From positions 5,396,501 through 5,460,500 of the forward strand of contig NC_053190.1 of assembly GCF_905163445.1 (NCBI RefSeq): DNA of 64,000 nt, read 5' to 3'. Positions 21,981 through 32,962 of the stretch are shown here, one piece after another; positions within the stretch are counted from its first letter, which is position 1; every line of letters starts with the position of its first letter. The notes beneath the pieces were generated by a model. The model worked only from the letters and a program-made list of their open reading frames with translations, searched no databases and was not told where the DNA came from. The position numbers were made by a program, and so were the translations under genes. The DNA comes from Pararge aegeria. Its lineage: Eukaryota; Arthropoda; Insecta; Lepidoptera; Nymphalidae.

Positions 21981-22379
21981 ATATATACAAAATACACAAA
22001 AATAATATAATAAATATTTATTTATACAATATAAATATAAATATATATCTACAATAAGTAAACGGTGATAAATATACTATGACAGCGATAGATAATACAT
22101 AATTATAGGCACATGAGGCTAAGCTTTGCTTCAAAGTTATTCATGTTACTGATAAATGTGCGTAGTTTAGCAGTAAGGACTCAATAAACATACATTAGCA
22201 AAAAGGACTTCCATTCAGTTGAATCAAAACCAAACGTGTATTACCATAGCAGATCGCTAATGTAGAATATTTAATTACTCAAAGTTCAATAGCTCAAAAG
22301 CTGGGACTAAAAGTAGGTTTAGTTTAGTAGAATGACTGCTAAGAAGCTGAGAGCTATAAAGTAAAATTGATAAAAATTT

Positions 22380-22640
22380 TCATCTCATTTCCTGGGAGAA
22401 GCTTATTGTTTATCGGGATAAAAAGTAGCCTATATGTTGACCCGGAATATCAGCTACCACTATATTAAATTTTATTTAAATCCGTTCAGTAGTTTTCACG
22501 TGATGCCCGGACAGACAGACAGACAGACAAAAATTAAATAAAAATCTGTTTTGGACTCAGTATCGATTATAAAGCATGCCCCGGTAAAAAAATTCAAAAA
22601 TATTAAATGTACAGAAATCTTCCAGTTACAGTTTTATCAT
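22380..22640 (+). repeat. Dispersed repeat, 'cgggataaaaagtagcc' family, copy 2
   Basis: TTTATCGGGATAAAAAGTAG, CCTATATGTTGACCCGGAA, CCGTTCAGTAGTTTTCACGT, then (GACA)n at 22511-22530 and AAATCTGTTTTGGACTCAGT. It matches 32195-32455 over the distal half. Confidence 0.65.
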
Positions 22641-22944
22641 AAGTATAGAAAACTCAATAAAAAATAAAAATATTTTTCGGGAATCGGGACTACAACCTCA
22701 TGACACGTCCAAGATTCCCCTACTATTAGTAAAGATAAGAGTTGTCAAAACAATCGTGCGGCAGTGGGTAGAAGGTCCTGTACAATGTCGAACGTCGAAC
22801 TACTGGTCTCCCAGTATTTATCCATACCTATTAACGCGGTACTGTTTATAGATGTAGGTCTCAAACTGAGACAACTAATTGTCATGACGCTACACGATGT
22901 CAGCATTTACTAGGAGATCAAAGGCTTGGAACCATTATTTAGAC

Positions 22945-23145
22945 AGCCGATTGGCGCAGTTTGCAGCAACCCTGCTTTCTGAGCCCTGGGTTCGATTCCC
23001 ACAACTGGAAAAAGTTTGTGTGATGAGCATGTAAGTTTGTCGTTTATATGTTTATTCTAAGTATTTATGTATTATTCATAAAAATATTCATCAGTCGCCT
23101 TAGTACCCATAACACAACTTTATACTTTGGGGCTAGATTATTATT
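22945..23145 (+). mobile_element. tRNA-derived SINE, family B, copy 1
   Basis: CAGCCGATTGGCGCAGTTTG is an A-box-like head, and CTGGGTTCGATTCCCACAAC contains the Pol III B box GGTTCGATTCC. The body TGTGTGATGAGCATGTAAGT and TATTCATAAAAATATTCATC follows. Compared with the copy at 60430 the head lacks a few bases before the B box. Confidence 0.8.
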
Positions 23146-23740
23146 TATTTTGCAATAACCCAAAAATGAAGGAGAGCTGGGTTTTATTTAGTTACAATTT
23201 GTACCTTCAGCACGATATTAGTATCAATAGTTAACTCATTTTTAAGTACCGATTGTATTTTAGTCTCTAACCTTCTTTTTGTTTTTTTTTCTATTTGATA
23301 TAAGTAGGTACTATGATGCAATCGCTCTGCTAGTCTGACTTTTGGTTTTAAGAGTGAGTTAGGTATGATTAACTTCTATCAAAGCTCTACTACGTGTTTT
23401 ATAATACCTGCTATTAATTAATGTTAGATGGGGAAGTCAAAACAACGCATCATTTCTAAACTTTGTCTGTGTTTATCGACTGCCGCACAATAGCTGTGCC
23501 ATTAAGTGCGATTGCTTTTTAATTGTGATTCATTATTGTAGTGGGTACGTTTGCCGACGTCAATGAATTGTTCTCACACACTCGCACACAAGTCTCTATT
23601 TACGACGGAAGCCGACAATTTAATGAAAACATGTGGCTCTGTTCAAGTTTTAACCCCCATTTGTAATAATTAGTAGATGTTGGCATGGTTTCTCTGCCGT
23701 GTTACCTACATAATGTAATGCATCTAATAGTTTATCAATA
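23146..23740. other. Unassigned AT-rich DNA
   Basis: No supported feature. Confidence 0.3.
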
Positions 23741-23744
23741 CACT

Positions 23745-23960
23745 GATACAAGACCTCTCCCAAAGGCGGGATTTACCCATGATTACCATGCTTGGCAAAC
23801 TTGGTAATAGGCAGTAATAACACAGAAGACGCTACTGCCCGTTCTCAGATATATTCCCCTATTCTCGTCATGATAAGATATCAGCGGGAAGACACGGGTG
23901 ATGATCACTGTATTCTGATAATGATCTGCCTGCACCATGCGGAATCTCATAGGTAACTTA
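23745..23960 (+). repeat. Dispersed repeat, family G, copy 1
   Basis: AGACCTCTCCCAAAGGCGGG, TTTACCCATGATTACCA, GACGCTACTGCCCGTTCTC and GATGATCACTGTATTCT appear in the same order as at 47395-47630. I know this as a common lepidopteran repeat but cannot class it from this sequence. Confidence 0.55.
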
Positions 23961-24046
23961 ACTCGCTACCGTACTACCTACCTTACTTCTAAATAATCTC
24001 ATAGGTAACTTAACTCGCTACCGTACTACCTACCTTACTTCTAAAT
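23943..24046. repeat. Perfect 52-bp tandem duplication
   Basis: AATCTCATAGGTAACTTAAC... at 23943-23994 is repeated without visible change at 23995-24046. Confidence 0.9.
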
Positions 24047-24174
24047 CGCATCGGATATAGAAGTAAGCTGCTTTTTTGACATCTTTTTTGTGTTTCTATT
24101 ATTCTTTTATTTGCCTTACTTATAGCTGTTTGTTTGAACACATAAATAATGGTAAAAAAGAAAAAAAATAATTA

Positions 24175-24260
24175 AAAAGACACAAATACTAAAGTATGCA
24201 AAGGCGGTCTTATTACTAAAGCAAACTCTCCCAGACAAGCTTTGGCGGGTGGAAATCCTT
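24175..24260 (-). mobile_element. LINE 3' UTR fragment, family C
   Basis: TATGCAAAGGCGGTCTTATT, ACTAAAGCAAACTCTCCCAG and ACAAGCTTTGG resemble the family C hairpin block at low similarity. Confidence 0.45.
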
Positions 24261-24998
24261 CATCATCGTGGTCGTTACTTGGAGGAATAGTGAATTTTTT
24301 TTGGCAAAGGAAAAGAGCGAGTCCATAAATCTGCGATTAATTCGACTTCAAACTGTTTTAATTAACACAAATAAGCCGAAATTTTTATTCATAAAAATAA
24401 TGTCATGATTTTTCACATATCATCTGCCATTGGCTGCCTAGCAACATTTTGTTGTTATACATTCTATATTGAATTTGGCTTATGTATAGGTTTATTTATG
24501 CAAAAAAAATATTTTCATTTCATTTCATAAAAAAAGTGTAACTGAAAAAAAAAATATCTAAAATAATTTGAAAAACAAGCTTTCTCTTATCGTTAAAGTG
24601 AAAAAAGACAATTCAAGGCATTATAAAATAACACCTATCCTGGTCAGTTAGTTCATTTTAGTTATCTACTACTATTGGGAAACGAAGTTAGGCACCTTCT
24701 AAAAGCAAACTTACTTTAACTTCGCATTGATTGCATTGATTATTCGAACTATCCGGACAAGACTAACTTTTCCAGCGTCGCTCTTATACAATAAGTCCTT
24801 ATTTATCAATAAAATAAATGAGGTCCAAGTGGAAGTTTGAAGTTAAGTAAAAAACGTGACTACGACGACGACAACTACTACGACTACTACGACGCTACTT
24901 TAATTTGATAATCTAGTGTAATTATTGACTAAGTCTAACGTATATTATTTATAATTATCATTGTGCATTGGCTCATCCAAATAAATTTTACAACAAAT
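24261..24998. other. Unassigned DNA left of the gypsy element
   Basis: A CGA/CTA trinucleotide-like run lies at 24859-24892. The rest is AT-rich without a supported feature. Confidence 0.3.
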
Positions 24999-24999
24999 A

Positions 25000-25370
25000 A
25001 TTATTATAAACTTTAGTAGGATAGCGATGAGGCCACGAAAAGATGCAAATAAACATACCATACAAATATCACTTTATTAATTTACTTTATAAACTATGAC
25101 AATATGAACTTATCGTTTTACAACCTCGCAATTCACTTCATAACTCTCTCAAAGAACGATCCAACCCGCCAAGACAAAATCCCATTTCCCGCCAAAACTC
25201 CTAGCGTCCAGGTAGAATCCAAGCAATTTGATTGGTTCCCGCCGTTATGCGTCTACCGGCGTTAACCAATCGGAGAATGACAACCGATCGTCTCGTTCAA
25301 AAATAAGATTAAATTAAAAAAATAACAAAGAAGTGGAAATTATAATGCTATTTAAATTTAAATCCTAACA
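25000..25370 (-). repeat. 3' LTR of the gypsy element
   Basis: Identical by eye to 31381-31751. On the minus strand it starts TGTTAGGATTTAAATTT and ends ...CTAAAGTTTATAATAAT. Confidence 0.9.
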
Positions 25371-25432
25371 ATCGACCGTCCTGACAACGTGTGCGCCCTC
25401 GCACATGTCGCCAGGAGGCATCCTAACAATCG
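25371..25432 (-). repeat. Duplicated pol-end/LTR-start phrase
   Basis: ATCCTAACAATCG occurs at 25362-25374, across the LTR edge, and again near 25420-25432, 58 bp apart. On the minus strand a frame reads toward the LTR and stops at the TAG within TGTTAG, so pol may have ended inside the LTR. No polypurine tract is visible next to the LTR. Confidence 0.5.
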
Positions 25433-25750
25433 GAACTTGGCCAGTTGTTTCAATCTTGACATAATTTTAACAATTGAGTACCAAAATATGTTATAAACAT
25501 CCATTATCATCTTACTATATATTTACATATACATTGGAGTTTAATATAACTAACAAAACAACCACAACCATCAATATTTTAGTAAATAATATAGGTAAAG
25601 ATTATTTTCTAGACCTATTATACCTTTATAATTATATAAATATAATATTATTCATACTACTTCATAAACATTATATAAATCGACTTGATAAGAAAAACAA
25701 CGATCGATAAATGTTTTTCATCATAAATGTATTCATTATATTTGGGATCC

Positions 25751-25972
25751 GAACGATCAATTAATCGAATAACCCATTACGACTCATCCCCTGAACGATC
25801 GATTTATCAGGGGAAACCCTACAGACATGCCAACAAGACGATCGATTTACTTGTGGCAGTCAGTGGGCATCATACTCTCTCTCTCTATTTAAGTTCCAGG
25901 ACACGATCCGATCGATTCTCGTCCCTGATTCCAGCTACATCAAGACACGATCCGATCGATTCTCGTGTCTAA
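25751..25972. repeat. Degenerate CGATCGAT-rich repeat array
   Basis: Related units start at 25751 (GAACGATCAATTAATCG), 25793 (GAACGATCGATTTATC), 25837 (GACGATCGATTTAC), 25900 (GACACGATCCGATCGATTCT) and 25944 (the same 20-mer). Spacing is about 41-63 bp. It lies in the 3' region of the gypsy element, between integrase and 3' LTR. The open plus-strand frame across it is a by-product. Confidence 0.7.
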
Positions 25973-26259
25973 TCTGCAACAATAGAAAAATGGTTGTCTG
26001 TAGTTTTATGCATCAAGCGCTTATAAAACACACAAAACAAAACTTGAACATAAAACATTGTAAACTAAAACCAAATAGAACCAACTTTTATCCAATTTTT
26101 TTTTTTTTTTTTTTTGCTATATTTTAATCAATCCTCATTATAAGTTACTACTGGTAACCGATCCATTCACCTCAAGGCATAAGCAATATGTATCCATAGC
26201 ATTATACACGATTGAGTTATCTTAATAAGTTAACCCTTTTGCATAAAGTCGTTTGTTCT

Positions 26260-26900
26260 TTCATCATCATTTCATCAGCGCCTTTGGAAACAGCATTGAG
26301 ACAGTACCTCTGATGGTGTCCTACCGGCCGGCGCGGGCGGTCGTTATCTGGATGGTGTTATTCAGTCCCCACTGAATATTTCCAGAATGTTAATCCTAAT
26401 AATTTGCCAATTCTTTCCACCATATTTCGCCGTCATTGCCTCTAAGGAGTCGAGAATGGTAAGATTGTACCCCCGTACCTACTTTGCCATTCAACCTAGA
26501 ACTTCCTACTGCGATAAGGGTATGCTTTGTGCCCCTATTCAAGCAAAATAGAGTTAATGTGTGAGAAGTGAAATGGTTACCTTCGTCACTCATAATACTG
26601 CCTTAGAGCTCTTATCCCATTTAAGAGGTTGGTATTGCTATCGGGCTTAGTAAAACAAAACTTTGTGCAACCCTCTACAAAAACGAGCATGTGCTAATTG
26701 ACTTTACGAAGGGTACATGAATGGTAAGAAATGGCATATCTGCTTTAGCAATAGGGTAGGGAAGACCTTCATAACGCTTTGAACGCTTTTAACACATGCT
26801 TATTTCTTTTATCTGACTTAAGGTAACGAAACAACTTATTATCTTTTATTAATAAGTTATCTTTTAAGCCCTGTTAAGGTCCTACAAAGCTCTGTAGTCT
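26260..26900 (-). pseudogene. Gypsy integrase (pseudogene)
   Basis: Minus-strand remnants of the integrase core. A segment like PFLTIHVPF (near 26695-26730) corresponds to the start of the catalytic core with its first Asp altered. SDEGNHFTSHTL (about 26545-26590) carries the second catalytic Asp. RLNGKVGTGVQ (about 26455-26490) fits the segment bearing the catalytic Glu, here degraded, and WGLNNTIQITT (26340-26372) is the conserved downstream segment. Stops separate these blocks. Integrase joins element cDNA to the genome; this copy cannot encode an active one. It lies just upstream of the 3' LTR region, as expected for Ty3/gypsy gene order. Confidence 0.8.
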
Positions 26901-26999
26901 GTACAAAGCTGCAGTGTATGCAGCCAATCCTCACTATTAATTAACCTAACCGAAACAATCTGACCCTAAGATTATATTTATCATTCACTGAAAGACAGC

Positions 27000-27270
27000 C
27001 GGTGCTAGTCAAATGGTATCATGATTGTATTGACCATATGAAAGACAAACGAAGTTAGGTGTATACTAAGCACTGAAGTAGGGACTTGGTAGTAGACCCT
27101 GAAGTCAAATCGAGTGAAAACAAACAAGCTTAGCCTATGAGTCGAGCTATCACATCGTCTAGGATGGGCATAGAATAGTTCCCTTTAACTCTAATTAATT
27201 TTAGCAATATAATCATAGTGGTATTCGACGCACATTCTCAATAAGCTATCCTTTTAACGTAGACTCAATC
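27000..27270 (-). pseudogene. Gypsy reverse transcriptase fragment (pseudogene)
   Basis: The minus strand reads NYSMPILDDVIARL (27140-27180) and, in a continuing frame, LFSLDLTSG (27097-27127). These are the conserved YPxPxIDD and (F)xxLDLxSGY blocks of Ty3/gypsy reverse transcriptase, the latter with the first catalytic Asp. Text beyond degenerates, with stops. The YxDD block and RNase H are not recognisable, and integrase follows within about 100-300 bp, so most of the polymerase is deleted. Confidence 0.75.
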
Positions 27271-27299
27271 ATACTAGAATACTCTACAAGCTATTCCAG

Positions 27300-29115
27300 C
27301 ATTAAAACATTTATTTTACCTTGACACGTACTTCTTCTCTCTCACGGTGTGACAACCTATCTTATTTACATGTTCTTAAGTATTCTTAGTTTGTTAGTTA
27401 TAGTTCTTAGTTATGTACGATTGAGTAGATATTAGTTTAATATAATATATTAAAAATATATATAAAAAATATATATATTATATATATTTTTTTATTATAT
27501 CATTCTTACTTGTGCAATTTTGTTTATGTATTTGTATTTAGCTAATTGAATGTAGGTTTATAATAACTTTACACCACCACCAGATTTTTTTTTTTCTTTA
27601 TTGCTTTTATAAGTGAATATAAACAGACAAATATTGAGAAAAAGAAAATTTTCTAAAATCGAAAAGGTGACGCAGATGTATTCAGTAGATATATCGAGGT
27701 TTGCCTACATTTTCAACTATAAAGTTAGTTTTATGTTTGTTGGAAGCTTTTTGTTGCACTTAGTCAAACTCGATTTATACAAAAATTTATTTTGGTATAA
27801 TATTTATTTCAAAAGTTGGTTAAAATAGCTTATATCTTGTGTAGTGTCGTTGAAGTCTCTCTTTATTAAAAAACAAAATACTATTGGCTAAGTAATCACG
27901 GAATCAAAGAAACTATTAAGTCTACGAAACTTGGAAAGGAAGCCGCCAGAACCAGTGGCGGTACTACCATACAAGCCGAAAAGATATTAATATTTTTAAA
28001 TAACACTCGTAATATTTTAAAATCTCTTTTTGTTTTTTTTTTTTTTAAACTAATTAAAACATTATTAAAAAAAAAAAAAGTTCTGTCTTGGACGTCCGTG
28101 TGTCTGTATGTGCGGATCCCGTATCTTGTGGTCACGATAACTAGCGAAATACTTCACTTATCGAGTTGGTTTTTTTTTTCATAGGCTTTAGTATTTGAGG
28201 AATAAAAGCCTATTACTGTTTACGGTATAATTAGATGTAGTTTAATTATTATTTTCAAATAATCTCAATTTTATTGTAATGAATAAGATTATGAGGCGTG
28301 GACTTTTGGATTTTCCAACTATTGTATTCTACTTCCGTCTTTGTATTTCTATTGTTCCTAGATAAATAAACCTTTAAGGTCGATAGAAGAGAGTACATTG
28401 GCTGTTTAACTCAATATCAACTCTATATCCATCGTGGTCGCGTTAGTACAACCTAGATCTTTACGTCTACAAATAAAGTTAAAAAAAATACTTCAAATTA
28501 TTGTACAAAAATCTCAATGACCACTAGTAAATAAAAAAATTAATAAATAAATAACAAATTATTACTAAAAGGTGTGAAGCGCCTTTTACCTACCTACTTT
28601 TATATAATTTTTCCTTTATGCACACTAAAGACACTCACATTACATTTGACTTTACATTTGATTATAGATTTTAGTTTTTCATGTTTATTAGTGTCATACT
28701 TTTTGATTTTGTTTATGATTTACCTCTTAGATGATTTTGTATTTCATGATGTCCTTCAGGGGTTAATAAAGCTTATGTTAATGTAAAAATATCTTTCGTT
28801 TGTTTATATATTATATTCTATGTTATTGTCCTTTTTTTTTTGATTATTTTGTTATTGTTTAGTCGTGAGGATTCAGTGACGACGAAGACAACGGGGCTGG
28901 CTGAAAACCAGTGCTGCGCTTTTTAGTATGCAGTTATACTGAGCCAGCTCCTTTGTCACACACTTTTTTTTTTTTTTTGTTCTTTAACAAATTTATGTAA
29001 CATTTTTCTTCTTTCTTTCTTTAATTGAAGACGCAAAAGAATGTTTGTAACGATCGAGCAACTCTTACATTCTCTGCTTATCTATTTCTGGTATTTATAA
29101 CTGACAGGCTTCTAT
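27300..29115. other. AT-rich interior of the gypsy element, unrecognised
   Basis: TA-rich microsatellite-like tracts lie at 27430-27490 and long A/T homopolymers near 28030 and 28970. A block at 28860-28975 (GGCTGGCTGAAAACCAGTGC...) ending in a T-run may be a small nested insertion. The sequence sits where the rest of reverse transcriptase would be expected but shows no polymerase motif. Confidence 0.4.
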
Positions 29116-29117
29116 TT

Positions 29118-29780
29118 TAAATCAAAATTATCTTAAATAACCATAATCATAAGTGGTTTGATGTTTTTACTTCAACGTCTACTCGTTTTGCCCTGCACAA
29201 AAATGAACTACCTGAAATCCAGCAAGGTTCGCAACAAGGGAACTGTTATACTGACATGTCAACTTTCAGAGCGATAGAGACCACCACAAATGAAATATTG
29301 CATGGTCGGCTTACCCTCAAGACTTTTTCTTACGATGCCGTTTCCCTTAAAATTATGTTCAAGTCTTGCCTTACCGATACTGCGCCATGGATCTCTACCA
29401 CTCATGCCGTACTAATTCCAATCAAAGATTCTTGTATCAAAAGTGACATCTTCCTGCCGATATCCATGAACTGGAGCTTAGATGCAACTTTAGAAACGAT
29501 AATATGGGGCTGTTTCGGGTATGGCTGATCTTTGAGGATAGATATAGATCTTTTAGCAAATTGCCAAATATAACTTTACATAGAACACGAGCGTATACTC
29601 CATTAACACTAATTCTATAATCATTTTACATTGCCGAATCCCCGTAATAAAGACGGTATATACTCGTAGTCATGAGCCACACCTAACTCCTTAACTAAGG
29701 ATTCCTTCACCAGCCTAATCTCACTGCCGAAAACGACAAATGTTTGACGTGACGTGCCGTTTATTTGCCCATTTTTCATT
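29118..29780 (-). pseudogene. Gypsy protease and pre-RT linker (pseudogene)
   Basis: The minus-strand text IRLVKESLVKELG followed by LLRGFGNV (29628-29740) matches the second half of a Ty3/gypsy retropepsin. The DTG/DSG active site itself is not intact here: the position reads FGSEI. Downstream, LQFMDIGRKM (about 29455-29485) and LCRAKRVDV (about 29185-29215) fit the linker before reverse transcriptase. A long plus-strand frame from about 29118 to 29528 covers the same DNA and is only its antisense shadow. Confidence 0.7.
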
Positions 29781-29839
29781 AATTTTCAAATAAAAAGAGA
29801 GAGGGAATTCTTTTCCTGAGACAAATAGTTTTGGTACGA

Positions 29840-30335
29840 GTTCTTGCTGCTTATCAAAAATTGCAATAACTAATCAGGAACGAAATACTAGAGCACCGGA
29901 TTTTAAACTCCTTTCACTGATATCATGAATAACTGCACGCCTATCAACTATATCGCTTTTCATAAAATTAAATTTCTATAGGTATTATACCTGCTCTTCC
30001 TTTTAAGTATATCCCTTAAAGCCTGGCCCTAATTTTGCTCGCAAGGAAAAACATTTACTAATTTCTCTTGCCATTTCGGCCCGGTAACAAAACTGAATTT
30101 AGGTCTTCCTACCATATTTTGTCAAGGCCTTGGAGTTTCTTTATAGCAAAATGAGTGACAGTTTTATTTATTTTTTTCCAACCGTATACATAAGCAAAAT
30201 CATTGTTTTCTTTTTAGCCAAACATCTATCCTTTGGTTTGGTGGAGGGAGTCGAAATTGAAACTATATTTGGGTTCAACTGTTTGGAAAGAACTTCAGTA
30301 CCTACACGGTTGAGACGTCAAACTGTCCTTAAGAC
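29840..30335 (-). pseudogene. Gypsy gag (pseudogene)
   Basis: Minus-strand blocks match the capsid region of lepidopteran Ty3/gypsy gag proteins: PKWQEKLVNVFPCEQN (30030-30085) and KRKSRYN (near 29990-30010), then a LLQFL-like segment near 29850. Frameshifts and stops separate them. No zinc knuckle is visible. Gag forms the particle in which reverse transcription occurs, so an intact gag from elsewhere would be needed for mobility. Confidence 0.7.
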
Positions 30336-30369
30336 ATTTCAAAACATTTCTTAGAATCGGAAAGACGAC

Positions 30370-30765
30370 GTGACCTTTTATCATATCTCGCGACGCCACG
30401 ACGCGCCGCCCGGCAGCATGCACTGCACCGGCCCCAGGCTCTGCCCGCCGCGCCGCCCAGCAGGATGCACTGCGCCGTCTCTGCCCGCCGCGCCGCCCGC
30501 TGATCTCAGGACACGTGGTCGCTGCGTTGACTGCGACTTGAATGTTGCCGCGGAGTAGCCCGGTGCGAAGTCATAGCTGGCGCGGTGTAGCGGCTGCGAC
30601 TTCTATTGTTGCTCTCGCAGTTGCAGTAACAGCCTCTCCTAAATCTTCACCCGCTCACGGCTTGGCTCTAGCTCCCGACTCAGGACCCGAGAAGATCTGC
30701 GTGCACATAGCCAGCTACGGCTCCGCTCCCTCAGTCGGCTCCGGCTTCGATATTCCACGGGTAGG
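30370..30765 (-). pseudogene. GC-rich gag N-terminal region with internal repeats
   Basis: This is an island of high GC in AT-rich DNA. CTCTGCCCGCCGCGCCGCCC recurs at 30439-30458 and 30479-30498, and a third related unit starts near 30402. The minus strand encodes an arginine/serine-rich stretch (YRSRSRLRERSRSWLCARR, about 30690-30760), a feature seen at the start of some Ty3/gypsy gag proteins. Position between the 5' LTR and gag supports this; a captured host exon or an unrelated GC-rich insert is the alternative. Confidence 0.5.
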
Positions 30766-31370
30766 GTCAGATACAAGAAAACAAAGTTTAAGTTTGAATG
30801 TTTTTTTTTTTTAAATAAACTTAACAAGGGGTGTAGACATCTGCGCGTAACAAATAAATACAAATGAAAAATAAAGAATTCGATTCCATTGTTTTTGTTT
30901 TTTTTTTGTAAGATTTAGAAACATGTCACAAATTCTCAAATCACCGTTACGTAGAAAGTGACTGTTAATATTAAATTTTTATCATATTTGCGATAGCCTG
31001 AATGCCATAATAAGTTAAACCTACGTTTGGTACATTTGAAAATAATGTCTATCGGAAAAATAATATCAGATCCAGAGCTCGGTAATTTATGGGATCTTAT
31101 TTTTATATAACCTACAATATGAGTATGTAAATATACTGTTACAAATGAAATTAAAACTCACTGAAAAAATATTGCAAAATAGGCACTGAGTCCGTGCACA
31201 CTCAATTAGGTTAACAACATAAATATTAATCGTACATGTTATTATGACATAACCATAATGATTGTTAGTAACATTTCGCGTAGCTAAATATTATTATAAA
31301 TTAATTAAACAGCTAATAAAATTATATAATTGGGCGTGTACTTACGCGTTGAAAAGGTAACGCTGTCTTG

Positions 31371-31380
31371 TCACTTCTGA
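31371..31380 (-). other. Primer-binding-site-like sequence, gypsy element
   Basis: The minus strand reads TCAGAAGTGA directly after the 5' LTR. It matches the first nine positions of the tRNA-Leu-complementary site next to the LTR at 38854-38866, then diverges. Confidence 0.5.
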
Positions 31381-31751
31381 ATTATTATAAACTTTAGTAG
31401 GATAGCGATGAGGCCACGAAAAGATGCAAATAAACATACCATACAAATATCACTTTATTAATTTACTTTATAAACTATGACAATATGAACTTATCGTTTT
31501 ACAACCTCGCAATTCACTTCATAACTCTCTCAAAGAACGATCCAACCCGCCAAGACAAAATCCCATTTCCCGCCAAAACTCCTAGCGTCCAGGTAGAATC
31601 CAAGCAATTTGATTGGTTCCCGCCGTTATGCGTCTACCGGCGTTAACCAATCGGAGAATGACAACCGATCGTCTCGTTCAAAAATAAGATTAAATTAAAA
31701 AAATAACAAAGAAGTGGAAATTATAATGCTATTTAAATTTAAATCCTAACA
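31381..31751 (-). repeat. 5' LTR of the gypsy element
   Basis: Same 371 bp as 25000-25370, offset 6,381, with no difference seen by eye. Confidence 0.9.
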
Positions 31752-32190
31752 TAATTTTGATTAAATATTGATAAAATAGTGAAGAAAGCAAGAATAAATT
31801 ATTTTTCACATAGCGCCACAAATTACGATATTAACGACACCACGAATGTTATGTGTGGCACAACCTAGAAAAAAGGTGGAATGCGTAGCCATCCACTGAC
31901 TACGTTTTAATATTTTAATGTAATAATAAACTAAACAAAAGTTATATGTGTAACAAAAATCAATCGAAAAAAAAACAAAAATTTAAAGAAATACAGCAAT
32001 AAAACGAATACTACTAAAGTAACTAAATAAACCCACAACTATAATAATAATAAATTATAACTAACATATATTTAGTGCTGATTGTACTGTACATAAATCT
32101 CTAAAGTAACCTAAATTGGAAGGTCTAAACTCTAAAGGAAGTGCTGTCCTATTCACACTGTATCCTATGGAAAAAGATTAAGTATCTTTT
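31752..32190. other. Unassigned AT-rich DNA
   Basis: Contains GAATGTTATGTGTGGCACAA CCTAG near 31846, shared in opposite orientation with 14190-14228. Otherwise nothing is recognised. Confidence 0.35.
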
Positions 32191-32194
32191 ATAC

Positions 32195-32455
32195 CTTCCT
32201 ACTATTTTTTAGACATGTCTATTTAGTTAACACTCAAATTGTGCAAAGTTTAATTTGAATTGATTCAGTAGTTTCAACGAGATACAGATACTGCGGACAA
32301 AATACAGATAGGCAGACAGTCAAAATAAAAAAAAATACAGTTTTGGCTTATAAGTATCGATTAAAGAGTGCTCTGCAAAAAAAATTAAAATTTGCTCCAA
32401 TGTACAGAATTCGGCCCATTACGTTTACTATGAGTATAAGTATAGATAGGGCAAT
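32195..32455 (+). repeat. Dispersed repeat, 'cgggataaaaagtagcc' family, copy 3
   Basis: TTGATTCAGTAGTTTCAACG, GACAGTCAAAATAAAAAAAA, CAGTTTTGGCTTATAAGTAT, ATGTACAGAATTCGGCCCAT and TATGAGTATAAGTATAGAT align with 22460-22650. Confidence 0.6.
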
Positions 32456-32931
32456 AATATTCAACGAACCCACTTTTTCTTAAAATAAAATATAGTTCGT
32501 AACTTCATGGCAATAATGGATATAATGTAGGAAGAAATAATGAACAAGATGAAAAATTTAGTGTAAACATGAAGATTTTTGTACATGATCCATTTTCCAA
32601 TTATATAAGCATATTCGTACTAATATTTTTCCAAACAATGATTAATGTACATATAACTTGGTAATGTTTCATCTCGAAAAGCAGATACCTACCTTCCTTT
32701 TAATCCAAAATGTTTCGTATAAAATATTTTAATAAGATACTCAAACAAAGTTGTAAAATGCGCTCCAAATACGAATACATAAACAATCCAAATTACGAGT
32801 ATGTAGATCTATGAAATACTTTGTTCAAAAGACATTGTTTGCGAATATTCCCGTACTTTATTGCTTGGTCTGCGATGAGCCTTATCGGTCGGAAAAGTGC
32901 TCAAACATGCGAGTTCTAATAACATTCCGGA

Positions 32932-32962
32932 CCCCCCCAGCCCCCACTCGCCCTACTCCCCC
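32932..32962 (-). other. C-rich run, potential minus-strand G-quadruplex
   Basis: Four cytosine runs of 7, 5, 3 and 5 are separated by AG, ACTCG and TACT. The complementary strand fits a G3+ quadruplex pattern. The context is otherwise AT-rich, and the 86-codon frame around it has no family signature. Confidence 0.5.

Larger units (their letters stand above)
25000..31751 (-). mobile_element. Ty3/gypsy LTR retrotransposon, defective, identical LTRs
   Basis: Two direct repeats of 371 bp (25000-25370 and 31381-31751) enclose 6.0 kb. Read on the minus strand the order is 5' LTR, primer-site-like TCAGAAGTGA, an arginine/serine-rich and GC-rich leader coding segment, gag, protease, linker, reverse transcriptase, integrase, short repeats, 3' LTR. 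The element begins TGTTAGG. TAATT after 31751 also occurs at 24998-25002, a plausible target duplication, though the exact LTR edge is ambiguous by 2-4 bp. All coding parts contain stops and frameshifts, and 27300-29100 appears foreign or eroded. Yet the LTRs show no difference by eye, so the insertion is young and must have been moved in trans. Confidence 0.85.

Noticed and set aside
29256..29528. 90-codon plus-strand frame, longer than its neighbours
   Set aside because: The opposite strand carries gypsy protease/linker text in the right order, so this is an antisense shadow.
30639..30863. Minus-strand RS-rich frame as a host SR protein gene
   Set aside because: It lies inside the LTR element upstream of gag and is short and interrupted; kept as gag-related, with the host-capture alternative noted.
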